In this document: positions 1-7,222 of the stretch, in pieces
How the letters are laid out: each line of letters starts with the position of its first letter
Numbering within the stretch: the stretch's first letter is position 1
Assembly: GCA_965662365.1 (NCBI GenBank)
Contig: CBFIHR010000010.1
Span: 15,214-79,213 of the forward strand
Direction of reading: 5' to 3'
Length of the DNA stretch: 64,000 nucleotides
DNA from: CAWVWD01 sp965662365
GTDB taxonomy: Bacteria; Bacteroidota; Bacteroidia; Chitinophagales; Saprospiraceae
Position numbers and translations under genes: made by a program
The notes under the pieces: model-generated
What the model saw: the letters and a program-made list of their open reading frames with translations, nothing else
Databases searched by the model: none
Told to the model about the DNA's origin: nothing

Positions 1-948
1 TCGGAAGTCCTCTATATTAAGAATCGAACTCGTGGAAATATCGTAGATTTCTATCCTATCGGAGCAATTTCTGAAAACTGTGACGGAAAGGATATTGCAG
101 AATTATTCGATATGCACACACATGGTGCGGTGGCTTTTTCTGATGGAAGAAAGTCGATTCAAAATAATGGGTTGATGCTTCGGGCGTTGTTATATACGAA
201 GCCGTTTGATGGCTTGATTATCAATCATCCGCACGATAAAGATATTGCGTCAAGCGGAATTGTGCATGAAGGCGTTGTGAGTACATCGTTAGGCATGAAA
301 GGTATTCCGTCATTATCGGAGGAGATGATGATTCAGCGGGATTTGCATTTGGTTGAATATGCTGATGCGAAAATTCATTTTTCTAATATTTCGACCGAGG
401 GTGCTGTTCAATTGATTCGTGGAGCGAAAGCGAACGGCTTGAACGTGACGGCTTCTGTAAATCCGATGAATTTGATGTTTACCGATGAGGTTCTGACGGG
501 TTTTGATACGAATTATAAAGTAAATCCGCCAATCCGAGAAGCGAGCGATAGGCAAGCCTTAGTAGAAGGTCTGAAAGATGGAACGATTGACTTTATAGAA
601 ACACATCACACGCCACAAGATATTGAAAATAAAAACTTGGAATTTGGTTATGCTGAATATGGTGTAACGATGTTAGAAACGGCGTTTTCGGTGATTCAAG
701 CGGCTGTTGAAAATCAGTTATCAACGAGCGAAATTATCGAAAAAATAGCCATTCAACCTCGTCAAGTTTTAGGGTTAGAAGTCCCAACTATTGAAACTGG
801 TTCAGATGCTAATTTGACGATTTTTGCTCCAGATTTAACTTGGAAATATGATAAAACGTATTCTAAATCTCATAATTCGCCATTTTTAGGAAAAGAATTG
901 AAAGGAAAGGTTTTAGGAATTGTGAATAATGGAATGTGGAGTTTATAG
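1..948 (+). CDS. Dihydroorotase-like protein, probably non-catalytic (N-terminus outside window)
   Basis: The frame is open from base 1 and continues left of the window; 315 residues are visible. The stretch DMHTHGAVAFSDG, the block FTDEVLTGFDTNYKVNPPIR and the C-terminal ETHHTPQ...LEFGYAEYG place it in the dihydroorotase branch of the amidohydrolase superfamily (pyrimidine synthesis, carbamoyl aspartate to dihydroorotate). Active relatives carry an HH pair before the FTDE motif and a catalytic Asp in an S/T-D-H-x-P motif. Here these read M-N and T-H-H-T-P, with His at codon 604-606. A metal ligand and the catalytic base therefore look lost. I infer an inactive homologue of the kind that can support aspartate carbamoyltransferase structurally, or a divergent enzyme. 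A strong terminator follows. Family assignment is confident; activity is not. Confidence 0.8.
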   Translation, partial: SEVLYIKNRTRGNIVDFYPIGAISENCDGKDIAELFDMHTHGAVAFSDGRKSIQNNGLMLRALLYTKPFDGLIINHPHDKDIASSGIVHEGVVSTSLGMKGIPSLSEEMMIQRDLHLVEYADAKIHFSNISTEGAVQLIRGAKANGLNVTASVNPMNLMFTDEVLTGFDTNYKVNPPIREASDRQALVEGLKDGTIDFIETHHTPQDIENKNLEFGYAEYGVTMLETAFSVIQAAVENQLSTSEIIEKIAIQPRQVLGLEVPTIETGSDANLTIFAPDLTWKYDKTYSKSHNSPFLGKELKGKVLGIVNNGMWSL

Positions 949-951
949 TCT

Positions 952-997
952 AAAAAAGTTTACTAAGTCTCAAAGGCTTAGTAAACTTCTTTTTTTT
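952..997 (+). terminator. Rho-independent terminator of the dihydroorotase-like gene
   Basis: A perfect 12-bp inverted repeat (956-967 aagtttactaag, 977-988 cttagtaaactt) with a 9-base loop is followed by a run of eight T. It begins a few bases after the stop codon. Confidence 0.9.
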
Positions 998-1007
998 AGT
1001 ATCAAAA

Positions 1008-1184
1008 ATGCATTTAGAAAAACTCAACAACCAAAATAGAATCATCATTATTGGTCGGACTCACATTGGTACTCGAATTATTCCTGATGTGCTAAAAGCA
1101 TCTGGAATTTATATCAATAAGAATTTTTATAGAAGACGCTATAAGTTTATTCGTAAAGCGATGGACTTATTGAATTATGAATAG
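1008..1184 (+). pseudogene. Sulfotransferase-like fragment (58 codons)
   Basis: A short frame runs from ATG 1008 to TAG 1182-1184. Its N-terminus, RIIIIGRTHIGTRIIPDVL followed by KASGIYI, resembles the PAPS-binding start of bacterial sulfotransferases (IIIIGRGHSGTR...L..SG.Y). The Gly/Ser positions of that loop are partly lost (GRTHIGTR), and the protein ends after about a fifth of the usual length, in a basic tail. No continuation is visible in the next 80 bases. I read it as a degraded gene remnant. It could instead be an unrelated small protein. Confidence 0.4.
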
Positions 1185-1261
1185 ATTGAAAATCATTATC
1201 TTAGCATTGCTTGAAGAAAATTATCTATTTCCAAAATTTTCAATGAATTGAATTATCAGCA

Positions 1262-1999
1262 ATGACAAATAATATTACATTTATCTTCTTTTACATTATT
1301 ACGATTGTATTTGTTTCTACGAGTTGTAATCAGAAAACACCGAGCAAAGATCAACCGCAACAAAATACACCACAAACTCAGTCAGCTCAACAAGATTCTA
1401 CCTCAAATATTATTAACAAAGGTCGTCAACCAGCTCCTCGAACAGTCTATGATACTACTAAATGGGTAAGAATTATAGATATTGATTCGACGATTGTGGA
1501 AGATATGCGTTATGCGACAGCGGATAATTTTGTAAAAGAAATCATGTACGATTGTGGTGCTTGTTATCTGCGTCCAGAAGTCGCAGTAGCTGTTGGGCAA
1601 GCACACCAAATGCTGAAGGAACAAGGTTATGGCGGTTTGAAAATGTTTGATTGTTACCGACCTCGACCGATTCAACAGAAACTCTGGGACAAAGTCCCCG
1701 ACGCTCGATATGTTACCCCTCCTTGGAAAGGCTCGATGCACAACCGTGGCTTAGCTGTGGATTTAACAATTATTGATTCGCTTGGTCATCAGTTAGATAT
1801 GGGTACTCGATTTGATTATTTTGGTGTCGAAGGGTATCATACTTATTTGGGACATTCAGATGAGATTCAAGCGAATCGAACTTTATTAAAAGAAACTTTA
1901 AGCAAAGTTGGCTTTCGTCATATTCGTACAGAATGGTGGCATTATTCTTATCGAAAAGTGACTTATCCGATTTCTGATTGGGTCTGGGACTGTAAGTAG
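1262..1999 (+). CDS. D-alanyl-D-alanine dipeptidase, VanX/DdpX type (M15D), lipoprotein
   Basis: The 245-residue protein starts with a hydrophobic segment ending in a lipobox (STSC, Cys22), followed by a Gln/Pro-rich linker to about residue 60, so it should be tethered in the envelope. The rest matches peptidase family M15D, zinc enzymes that cleave D-Ala-D-Ala. FDCYRPRP is at 129-136. The zinc motif S-x-H-x(3)-G-x-A-x-D is SMHNRGLAVD (His160, Asp167). E-x-W-H is at 224-227 (catalytic Glu224, zinc ligand His227). All key residues are present. No vanHA, vanRS or transport genes lie nearby, so a role in cell-wall dipeptide turnover is more likely than glycopeptide resistance. Start is ATG 1262; a terminator follows at 2085. 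Confidence 0.9.
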   Translation: MTNNITFIFFYIITIVFVSTSCNQKTPSKDQPQQNTPQTQSAQQDSTSNIINKGRQPAPRTVYDTTKWVRIIDIDSTIVEDMRYATADNFVKEIMYDCGACYLRPEVAVAVGQAHQMLKEQGYGGLKMFDCYRPRPIQQKLWDKVPDARYVTPPWKGSMHNRGLAVDLTIIDSLGHQLDMGTRFDYFGVEGYHTYLGHSDEIQANRTLLKETLSKVGFRHIRTEWWHYSYRKVTYPISDWVWDCK

Positions 2000-2084
2000 T
2001 TGTTGAATACTTGAAATCGTTATGACTCAAATATTATGATAATGATTAAGTTACACATTTATTAAAAGTTTTATATAAATCAAT

Positions 2085-2125
2085 AAAAAGTGTCAAACCG
2101 AACTATTCGATTTGACACTTTTTTT
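2085..2125 (+). terminator. Rho-independent terminator after the dipeptidase gene
   Basis: Stem aaaaagtgtcaaa (2085-2097) pairs with tttgacacttttt (from 2111), followed by further T. The flanking A and T runs would let it work on both strands, so it could also serve the convergent gene that ends at 2220. Confidence 0.85.
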
Positions 2126-2219
2126 ATAAAATCAGCCCGTAGCAATAATTGATGACAAGAAGATATCACGCCATTGAAAATTATTATTTAATAATTGTTC
2201 TCTAAAAACTGCTGATGCT

Positions 2220-2738
2220 TTACGGACTAATTACATCTCGTGCGAATAGAATTTTAGGTTTCCAATACGTAGATTTCGTAATATTTTGCACCATTACGCC
2301 TTTCGAAGTCGTACTGTGAACGACTGAAATGCCTTCGTATGTATTCGAGACGACCATTGCGACATGACTAACTTTTCCATTTTTACCAAAAAATATCAAA
2401 TCACCAGGTTTAACCTTGTTGAGCGGCACTGCCTTTCCTTCTGTTGCTTGTATTTTTGAACTGGGTGAGACCGTGATGCCTTCGCTTTTCATCACATAAG
2501 CAGTGAAGCCTGAACAGTCAAATCCTTTTGGATCTTTACCCGCATATTTGTATTTCGTTCCCACGTATTTTTGACCATATTTCGCCAAATTATTACGTTT
2601 GACCATCATGGCATCGACTTTTGTCGTATTATTTCCCGAGCCGCTGCCCGAGTTAATGCTTTTGAATGCCTCACAAGATGATAGTAAGAAAGTAATACAT
2701 ATAAATAATATTACTCTATTTAATCCGTTAACTGTCAT
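2220..2738 (-). CDS. NlpC/P60 (C40) cell-wall peptidase, lipoprotein
   Basis: 172 residues. An N-terminal hydrophobic stretch ends in the lipobox LLSSC (Cys22), then a Ser/Gly/Asn-rich linker leads to an NlpC/P60 domain at about 48-170. The catalytic Cys75 is in FDCSGF, His125 in VSHVAMV, and the third polar residue is His141 in VVHST. Such enzymes cut gamma-D-Glu-diaminopimelate bonds in peptidoglycan stem peptides, here probably from the inner face of the outer membrane. It is convergent with the dipeptidase gene to its left, a second peptide-cleaving envelope lipoprotein, but they are separate transcription units. The compact length is typical of single-domain P60 lipoproteins. Confidence 0.92.
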   Translation of the reverse strand: MTVNGLNRVILFICITFLLSSCEAFKSINSGSGSGNNTTKVDAMMVKRNNLAKYGQKYVGTKYKYAGKDPKGFDCSGFTAYVMKSEGITVSPSSKIQATEGKAVPLNKVKPGDLIFFGKNGKVSHVAMVVSNTYEGISVVHSTTSKGVMVQNITKSTYWKPKILFARDVISP

Positions 2739-2811
2739 AGTGTTTTGTTATAAAGTTTTAAAAGTTATGCTCGTTGTAGTAGGTTAGTTAATTAGTTATT
2801 ATATGATTGTT

Positions 2812-2866
2812 TTAACAGCGAGTAATGCGGTTTGATGAAAGTCAAATCGCTTTTTTTCATTAAAAC
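2812..2866 (+). terminator. Orphan terminator-like hairpin
   Basis: Stem gcggtttga (2827-2835) pairs with tcaaatcgc (2842-2850) and is followed by seven T (2851-2857). An outer repeat gttttaa / ttaaaac encloses it. It lies between the divergent starts of the NlpC/P60 gene and the DUF3127 gene, where no plus-strand gene needs terminating. It may end a small RNA or act as an attenuator. The remaining bases from 2739 to 3105 hold only the promoter listed next. Confidence 0.55.
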
Positions 2867-2998
2867 GGCTAAAAATATACCAACTTTAGAATCTTTCCTA
2901 AAATGGTTGGCGAAAATAATCTATCGTCTAATAGGACAAATTCGAAGCTTCAGCCATTTAAAATTGAGTCGTATTTTTTTATTTTTAATGAATGATAA

Positions 2999-3030
2999 TT
3001 GCCATTTCCTAAGACAAAGGTGTATTTTTG
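2999..3030 (+). promoter_or_regulatory. Bacteroidota-type promoter for the DUF3127 gene
   Basis: TTG at 2999-3001, a 21-base spacer, then TATTTTTG at 3023-3030 match the Bacteroidota consensus TTG-N(17-23)-TAnnTTTG. Transcription would begin near 3037, giving a leader of about 70 bases. Confidence 0.6.
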
Positions 3031-3105
3031 TTCACAGATTAATTTTTATTAAAAAAACGATTATTGAATTAGTAGTTAGTTCATAATCCACAATTTGATT
3101 TTACG

Positions 3106-3483
3106 ATGGCATTTGAAGTAAAAGGAGTAATATACGACAAAATGGATACGCAAGTTATCTCTGACCGGTTCAAAAAACGTGATTTTGTAATCGAGATAGA
3201 AGACGGTGCGTATAAGCAACATATTAAGTTTCAATTAACACAGGATCGTTGCGATTTAGTGGATAATTACGAAAAAGGCGACGAGGTAAAAGTATCTTTC
3301 AACCTGAGAGGTCGTCCGTACCAAAAGGGTGCTGAAACGATTTATTTTACGAATTTAGAAGCATGGCGATTAGAAAAACAGGCGTTTAGTTCACAGAATG
3401 TTCCGCCACCAGTAGATGATGGTTTTCCATCTGTAAATGATATCCCGCCGGCACCAGAAGTAAACGATGATTTGCCATTTTAG
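3106..3483 (+). CDS. DUF3127 domain protein, OB-fold-like
   Basis: 125 residues. The first 90 match DUF3127, a family common in Bacteroidota: MAFEVKGVIYDKM, then KRDFVIEIEDG, KGDEVKVSFNLRGR and TNLEAWRLEK. The predicted beta-rich small fold resembles OB-fold nucleic-acid-binding proteins. The C-terminal tail (about 95-125) is Pro/Asp-rich and ends in DDLPF, like the acidic partner-recruiting tip of single-stranded DNA-binding proteins. A role in DNA or RNA metabolism is inference from that likeness. It is a monocistronic unit behind a good promoter, ending just before a large palindrome. Confidence 0.85.
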   Translation: MAFEVKGVIYDKMDTQVISDRFKKRDFVIEIEDGAYKQHIKFQLTQDRCDLVDNYEKGDEVKVSFNLRGRPYQKGAETIYFTNLEAWRLEKQAFSSQNVPPPVDDGFPSVNDIPPAPEVNDDLPF

Positions 3484-3518
3484 TAATTTCGTCGTTTATC
3501 TTTTATCTTCCTCTTAGC

Positions 3519-3604
3519 TATATTCCTAAAGGAAAAAAGAGCAACACGCCGCACTGAACATATTGCGAATTCGGCGTGTCGCTCCCTTTCCTTTAGGAAA
3601 TATT
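3519..3604. repeat. 86-bp cruciform-forming inverted repeat
   Basis: The outer arms atattcctaaaggaaa and tttcctttaggaaatat are complementary but for one extra base. The inner arms gagc-a-acacgcc and ggcgtgt-c-gctc are complementary around an approximately 20-base loop. The total stem is near 30 bp. It lies between the stop codons of two convergent genes, so it may be a bidirectional terminator, but it is much longer than the other terminators here, lacks long T runs after the arms, and looks like a MITE- or REP-type element. Confidence 0.75.
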
Positions 3605-3627
3605 CAGCCGAAGCTAATCTACAAAAA

Positions 3628-4248
3628 TCAGCTTATTACCAATTGTGTTTTCTTGATTAGTTCCACCAACTCTTTTTGTGTACTCAATGATTTATCTTTT
3701 GTGTACCAGGTTTGTAAGTCTTTTAAAATTACGGGATAACTAAAATCAGGTCGAGCTTTTGCCTCTAAAAACATTTCTTGAGCTTCCGCAGGTCTCGGTC
3801 CCCAATTTCCTAAAACTTCTAAAGTAGTTTTGTCCAAAATAATCAACTTTGGAATCGAGCGACCGCCGTTTGTCAAAAATGCGTCCATAATATCTAAGTG
3901 TTTATCACGTAGAAGAAGTTTTAGCGTTACATTCGGTGTTTGTTCCGCCATTTTCGCCATTACAGGTACGGTTTGAGCTGCATCGCCACACCAGCCTTCT
4001 GTCAAAACCAACCAGATTTGAGGTGAATTAATATGACTCAGTATAGCTAAGGTTTCAGGAGCTAACTTAGTCGTTTTGTCTAAGCGTTTCATGCGTCGTT
4101 CATTCAACATTGTGTAATGCAGCATTGACTCACTGTAATTCTTTTCAGCTGATTGATTATTTGCTAATTGTTCTTTTATAAAACTTCTATAAGTTTCATA
4201 ATCCATTGCATTCGCAATTATTTCGCTTGTAATAATTTGTGTTTTCAT
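3628..4248 (-). CDS. Thioredoxin-like protein (Thioredoxin_9 type) with single active-site Cys
   Basis: 206 residues, no signal peptide, so probably cytoplasmic. A helical N-terminal part (1-70) precedes a thioredoxin fold. The active-site strand LVLTEGWCGDAAQ has WCGDA at 86-90 where classical thioredoxins have WCxxC, so only Cys87 is present. The cis-Pro strand is SIPKLIILD. This arrangement fits the Thioredoxin_9 family found in Firmicutes and Bacteroidota. With one Cys it cannot form the usual intramolecular disulfide; a monothiol or bacillithiol-like role is possible but inferred. Its promoter would lie in 4249-4484, shared divergently with proline dehydrogenase. Confidence 0.82.
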   Translation of the reverse strand: MKTQIITSEIIANAMDYETYRSFIKEQLANNQSAEKNYSESMLHYTMLNERRMKRLDKTTKLAPETLAILSHINSPQIWLVLTEGWCGDAAQTVPVMAKMAEQTPNVTLKLLLRDKHLDIMDAFLTNGGRSIPKLIILDKTTLEVLGNWGPRPAEAQEMFLEAKARPDFSYPVILKDLQTWYTKDKSLSTQKELVELIKKTQLVIS

Positions 4249-4484
4249 GGCTGTAAAACAACATAAATTTTATCAAAGTTTTATAAGGATTGAATAAAAA
4301 GCGAGATCTAATGGATAATGTAAAGTAATGAGCCAAATACTAAGCGGTGCTTGATAGGATGATTTTGAATTTTAGAGATAATGTAATAAAAAATTTCACG
4401 CTGATTTTTTATTAAAAAATAGTGTTATTTACGATTAAATAATTGCTAATTTTACGGGAATGTTATGCACTTAAATACTATATA

Positions 4485-5669
4485 ATGATAGAACTACCTA
4501 AAACTTCTATTGATTTTAATAATACAGAAATTGCCTTTGAGGCAAAATCCGATAAAGCCTTAAGAAAAGCCGCTTGGCTCTTTGGTGTGATGAACAATCC
4601 GACATTAGTCAAAGTTGGTTCTAAAATGGGATTATTGGCCTTAAAAATGAGATTACCTGTCGAAGGCATAATCAAGCAGACCATTTTTGAGCAGTTTTGT
4701 GGTGGTACGACACTGCTCAACTCACAGTCGACAATAGATGAATTATCCGCTTTTGGGGTACAGTCTATCTTGGATTATGGAGCAGAAGGTAAAGAAAGTG
4801 AGGAAGACTTCAACCGAACAATGCGTGAAATTATGGAAGCGATTAAATTCGCCGGTCAAAATTCGCACGTTCCGTTTGTGAGTGCAAAAATTACAGGTTT
4901 AGGGCGGTTTGCTTTATTAGAAAAGTTCCAAAGTAAAGCGACTCTCACAGCTGCAGAACAAGATGAATTTGACGGAATAATGAAGCGATTAGATGCTATT
5001 TGTAATCTGGGGAGAGAGTACAAAACTGGCGTATTTATAGATGCTGAAGAGTCGTGGATTCAAGATACCATTGATTATATCGTCAATATTATGATGGGGC
5101 GTTACAACACCGAATTACCAATTGTTTATAACACTTTTCAACTTTATCGTCATGATAGATTAGATTATTTGAAAAAATCCTTCAGATTGGCTCAAAAACA
5201 AGGATTTATCTTGGGGGCAAAGTTAGTTCGAGGTGCTTACATGGATAAAGAACGAGCAAGAGCAACGGAAAAAGGATATCCGTCACCGATACAACCGAAT
5301 AAAACAAAGGCAGATGAAGATTATGACTTAGCCGTTCGTTTTTGTGTGAAAAATTATGAAAAAATTGCATCTTGTACCGCCACACATAATGCGGACAGCT
5401 GCCGTAAACAAGTAGAATTAATAGAACGTTTAAAATTACCGAAAGGGCATCCGCACTTTTTGTTCAGTCAGCTATACGGTATGAGCGATCATTTGACTTT
5501 TAATTTGCAGAAAGCAGGATTTAATACTGCTAAATATATTCCTTATGGTCCCGTAAAAGACGTTGTACCGTATTTAATTCGTCGAGCAGAGGAAAATACT
5601 TCGGTTACAGGTGATATGGGAAGAGAATTATCATTGATAAAAAAGGAAATGAAACGACGAGGAATTTAG
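4485..5669 (+). CDS. Proline dehydrogenase (monofunctional)
   Basis: 394 residues from ATG 4485 (MIELPKTSIDF); the frame is open to 4443, but that extension lacks family resemblance. It is a PRODH TIM barrel that oxidises proline to pyrroline-5-carboxylate with FAD. Diagnostic segments are FVSAKITGLGRFALLEK, then DAEESWIQDTIDYI, KLVRGAYMDKERARA, TATHNADS and near the C-terminus YLIRRAEENTSV, the RRxxEN substrate-binding motif. The domain order resembles the mitochondrial-type enzyme, not the DNA-binding PutA fusion. No pyrroline-5-carboxylate dehydrogenase gene is adjacent, so that step must be encoded elsewhere. A strong bidirectional terminator follows. Confidence 0.93.
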   Translation: MIELPKTSIDFNNTEIAFEAKSDKALRKAAWLFGVMNNPTLVKVGSKMGLLALKMRLPVEGIIKQTIFEQFCGGTTLLNSQSTIDELSAFGVQSILDYGAEGKESEEDFNRTMREIMEAIKFAGQNSHVPFVSAKITGLGRFALLEKFQSKATLTAAEQDEFDGIMKRLDAICNLGREYKTGVFIDAEESWIQDTIDYIVNIMMGRYNTELPIVYNTFQLYRHDRLDYLKKSFRLAQKQGFILGAKLVRGAYMDKERARATEKGYPSPIQPNKTKADEDYDLAVRFCVKNYEKIASCTATHNADSCRKQVELIERLKLPKGHPHFLFSQLYGMSDHLTFNLQKAGFNTAKYIPYGPVKDVVPYLIRRAEENTSVTGDMGRELSLIKKEMKRRGI

Positions 5670-5706
5670 CAGCTTGTTCCAAGAATTCGATCACAATTAA
5701 GAGATG

Positions 5707-5743
5707 AAAAAAGCGAATGATTTTTCGATCATTCGCTTTTTTA
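5707..5743 (+). terminator. Bidirectional terminator between proline dehydrogenase and the Spy-like gene
   Basis: Stem aaaagcgaatgat pairs perfectly with atcattcgctttt around a short loop, with A and T runs on both sides. It lies between two convergent genes (stops at 5669 and 5760). Confidence 0.92.
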
Positions 5744-5759
5744 TTAAAACTGTTGGTTA

Positions 5760-6197
5760 TTAATTGCCCCTTTCCCGTTGTTCCTTCACTTTTTTCAATA
5801 ATTCAGACCGAAAGGCTCGTTCCGTTCGTGGTAGTTTAGCCAATTTTTTCATGGGCAATACCGCTTTGAATTTTTTATAATATTGCTTTTCCAAATCCAG
5901 CTGTTTTTGTCGTAATTCAAAGCGTTTTTCGATAGCTTCCTCTAATTCTTGATCTGACATTTCACCATAATTTCCTCGATTAAGTTGACGTTCAGCTTTG
6001 CGAAGTTCCCGCAGTTCTTTTTGGTAGTCATTATAAACTGGCCAAAAAGCCTTGGATTCATCTGCTGTTAAATCCAGTTTTTGAGTAAAAAAAGCGACCC
6101 GGTAAGCTTCAATTTTTTCTGATTTCTCTCCTCGTTTCTGCCCAAACAACATGATTGTAGTCATACTAAACAATAGAATAAAAGATAGTTTTTTCAT
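5760..6197 (-). CDS. Spy/CpxP-like exported helical protein
   Basis: 145 residues with a signal peptide (MKKLSFILLFSMTTIMLFGQ). The mature part is almost all charged helix: KLDLTADESKAFWPVYNDYQKE, then runs of Glu/Arg/Lys/Gln. The LTxxExxxFWPVYNDYxxE pattern is typical of small Bacteroidota proteins often labelled sensor of ECF-type sigma factor, and resembles the LTxxQ repeats of Spy/CpxP periplasmic chaperones. It starts 12 bases after the stop of the membrane protein gene upstream, so the two form an operon. By context it would be the periplasmic sensor of a membrane-bound regulator. Function is inferred. Confidence 0.75.
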   Translation of the reverse strand: MKKLSFILLFSMTTIMLFGQKRGEKSEKIEAYRVAFFTQKLDLTADESKAFWPVYNDYQKELRELRKAERQLNRGNYGEMSDQELEEAIEKRFELRQKQLDLEKQYYKKFKAVLPMKKLAKLPRTERAFRSELLKKVKEQRERGN

Positions 6198-6209
6198 AGT
6201 TTTTGTTTT

Positions 6210-6746
6210 TTATAATAATTCGTCAATTGCTACATCTTCAATAAAATTTTCTTCGATATATTCTTCTAAAATATCCGTTTCAATATCTTCGATATTTATT
6301 AAAATAGCGGTCTTTTCCGTTGTCATAAGTAGATTTGCCAGCTGTTCCTCCTCGAATGCCTCAATATTATTTTCAATATATGCTTCAATCTCGGTTGATG
6401 TCAATTCAATCATATTATTTTCAGTTGATTGATTGATCAAATAAGTGCTAATTACTGCCACAATCACTATCGAAGTTATAATAATCGCAAAACCAGGACG
6501 CAATAACCTTTGAAAATACGGACTAACTGTTGCCCAAACTATTGAGGACGTAATATCTTTTGTGGTGACATTTGGAATCGTTTCCGCCTGTAAAATCGTT
6601 TTTTCAAAAATCTTGTTAGACAAATTATCAAAATAATTATCAGGTAGCTCAAAGGCTTCTAATGAATCATTGTCCTTTTTTAAGTTTGCTAAAAAAGGAG
6701 CGATTTCCGATAGTTCGTTTTCGATATGTTGTTTTTCATTTTTCAT
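6210..6746 (-). CDS. Single-pass membrane protein, probable anti-sigma-like regulator
   Basis: 178 residues from ATG 6746; an upstream GTG at 6776 would add ten residues of no special character. An N-terminal cytoplasmic part contains FELPDNYFDNLSNKIFEK, a motif commonly seen in Bacteroidota anti-sigma-like proteins. One transmembrane helix follows (about 100-122, FAIIITSIVIVAVISTYLI). The periplasmic tail is strongly acidic (Glu/Asp/Ile-rich). Coupled to a Spy-like gene, this resembles the second member of an ECF sigma/anti-sigma/sensor cassette. No sigma gene lies upstream, however: 6777-7062 has no convincing reading frame. The anti-sigma role is inference. Confidence 0.6.
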   Translation of the reverse strand: MKNEKQHIENELSEIAPFLANLKKDNDSLEAFELPDNYFDNLSNKIFEKTILQAETIPNVTTKDITSSIVWATVSPYFQRLLRPGFAIIITSIVIVAVISTYLINQSTENNMIELTSTEIEAYIENNIEAFEEEQLANLLMTTEKTAILINIEDIETDILEEYIEENFIEDVAIDELL

Positions 6747-7062
6747 ATTCTCAAATTCTACAATTTTGACGATCACTACATTAAAAGGTTTAAAACAGCT
6801 GTTATTTTATTGATAATTTTCTACAAATTATTCGATTGCTGCATTTTTATCATCTTTTTTGTACTAAATTTTAGATAGAATAAATTTGGAATATTGTATC
6901 ACGCTGAAGCATTTGAAGTACAAAAACCTGAATCTGATTAACTGAGCAGGTGATCTTATTCAATTTAATGATCATCTAATTAATAAAGCATTAATTGATA
7001 AAAAAATCCTACATTGGCAACCTGATTAGGTTCAAGTAGTGACAAATATTGAGTTTAAATAA

Positions 7063-7209
7063 AAACGGTTGGCGATTGACAGTCGTTCACTTCGTTCTCT
7101 GGTGACGGAGATTTTGGGGCAGGTGTATGCTTGTTCCTTTCTTGACAGAAAATACTCGTCAAACGAGTTGTTAAGAATCATTAGTGAAGCGACCGTCAAC
7201 CGTCTGCTG
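7063..7209. repeat. Candidate small non-autonomous element with terminal inverted repeats
   Basis: The left end acggttg...acagtcgttcac (from 7065) and the right end gtgaagcgaccgtcaaccgt (7184-7203) are imperfect inverted copies of each other. The interior has unusual composition (g/t-rich, with gacggagattttggggcagg) and its own small palindrome actcgtcaaacgagt. The element abuts the oxidoreductase start codon. A related segment, gacggcagacggttaacg, occurs at 43043-43060 beside another gene end and matches the outer right end in about 17 of 19 positions. The rest of 6777-7062 is AT-rich with nothing I recognise. Confidence 0.5.
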
Positions 7210-7222
7210 TCAATTATTCGAA

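Noticed and set aside
1403..1741. 112-codon minus-strand frame opposite the VanX-type gene
   Set aside because: It is antisense to an intact catalytic domain and shows no recognisable motif.
2832..3086. 84-codon plus-strand frame in the gap before the DUF3127 gene
   Set aside because: It starts within a terminator hairpin, overlaps the predicted promoter, and consists of Phe/Ile/Leu/Lys from AT-rich DNA.
3519..3604. CRISPR-like repeat
   Set aside because: It is one palindrome, not a series of spaced direct repeats; no CRISPR array or cas gene is visible anywhere in the window.
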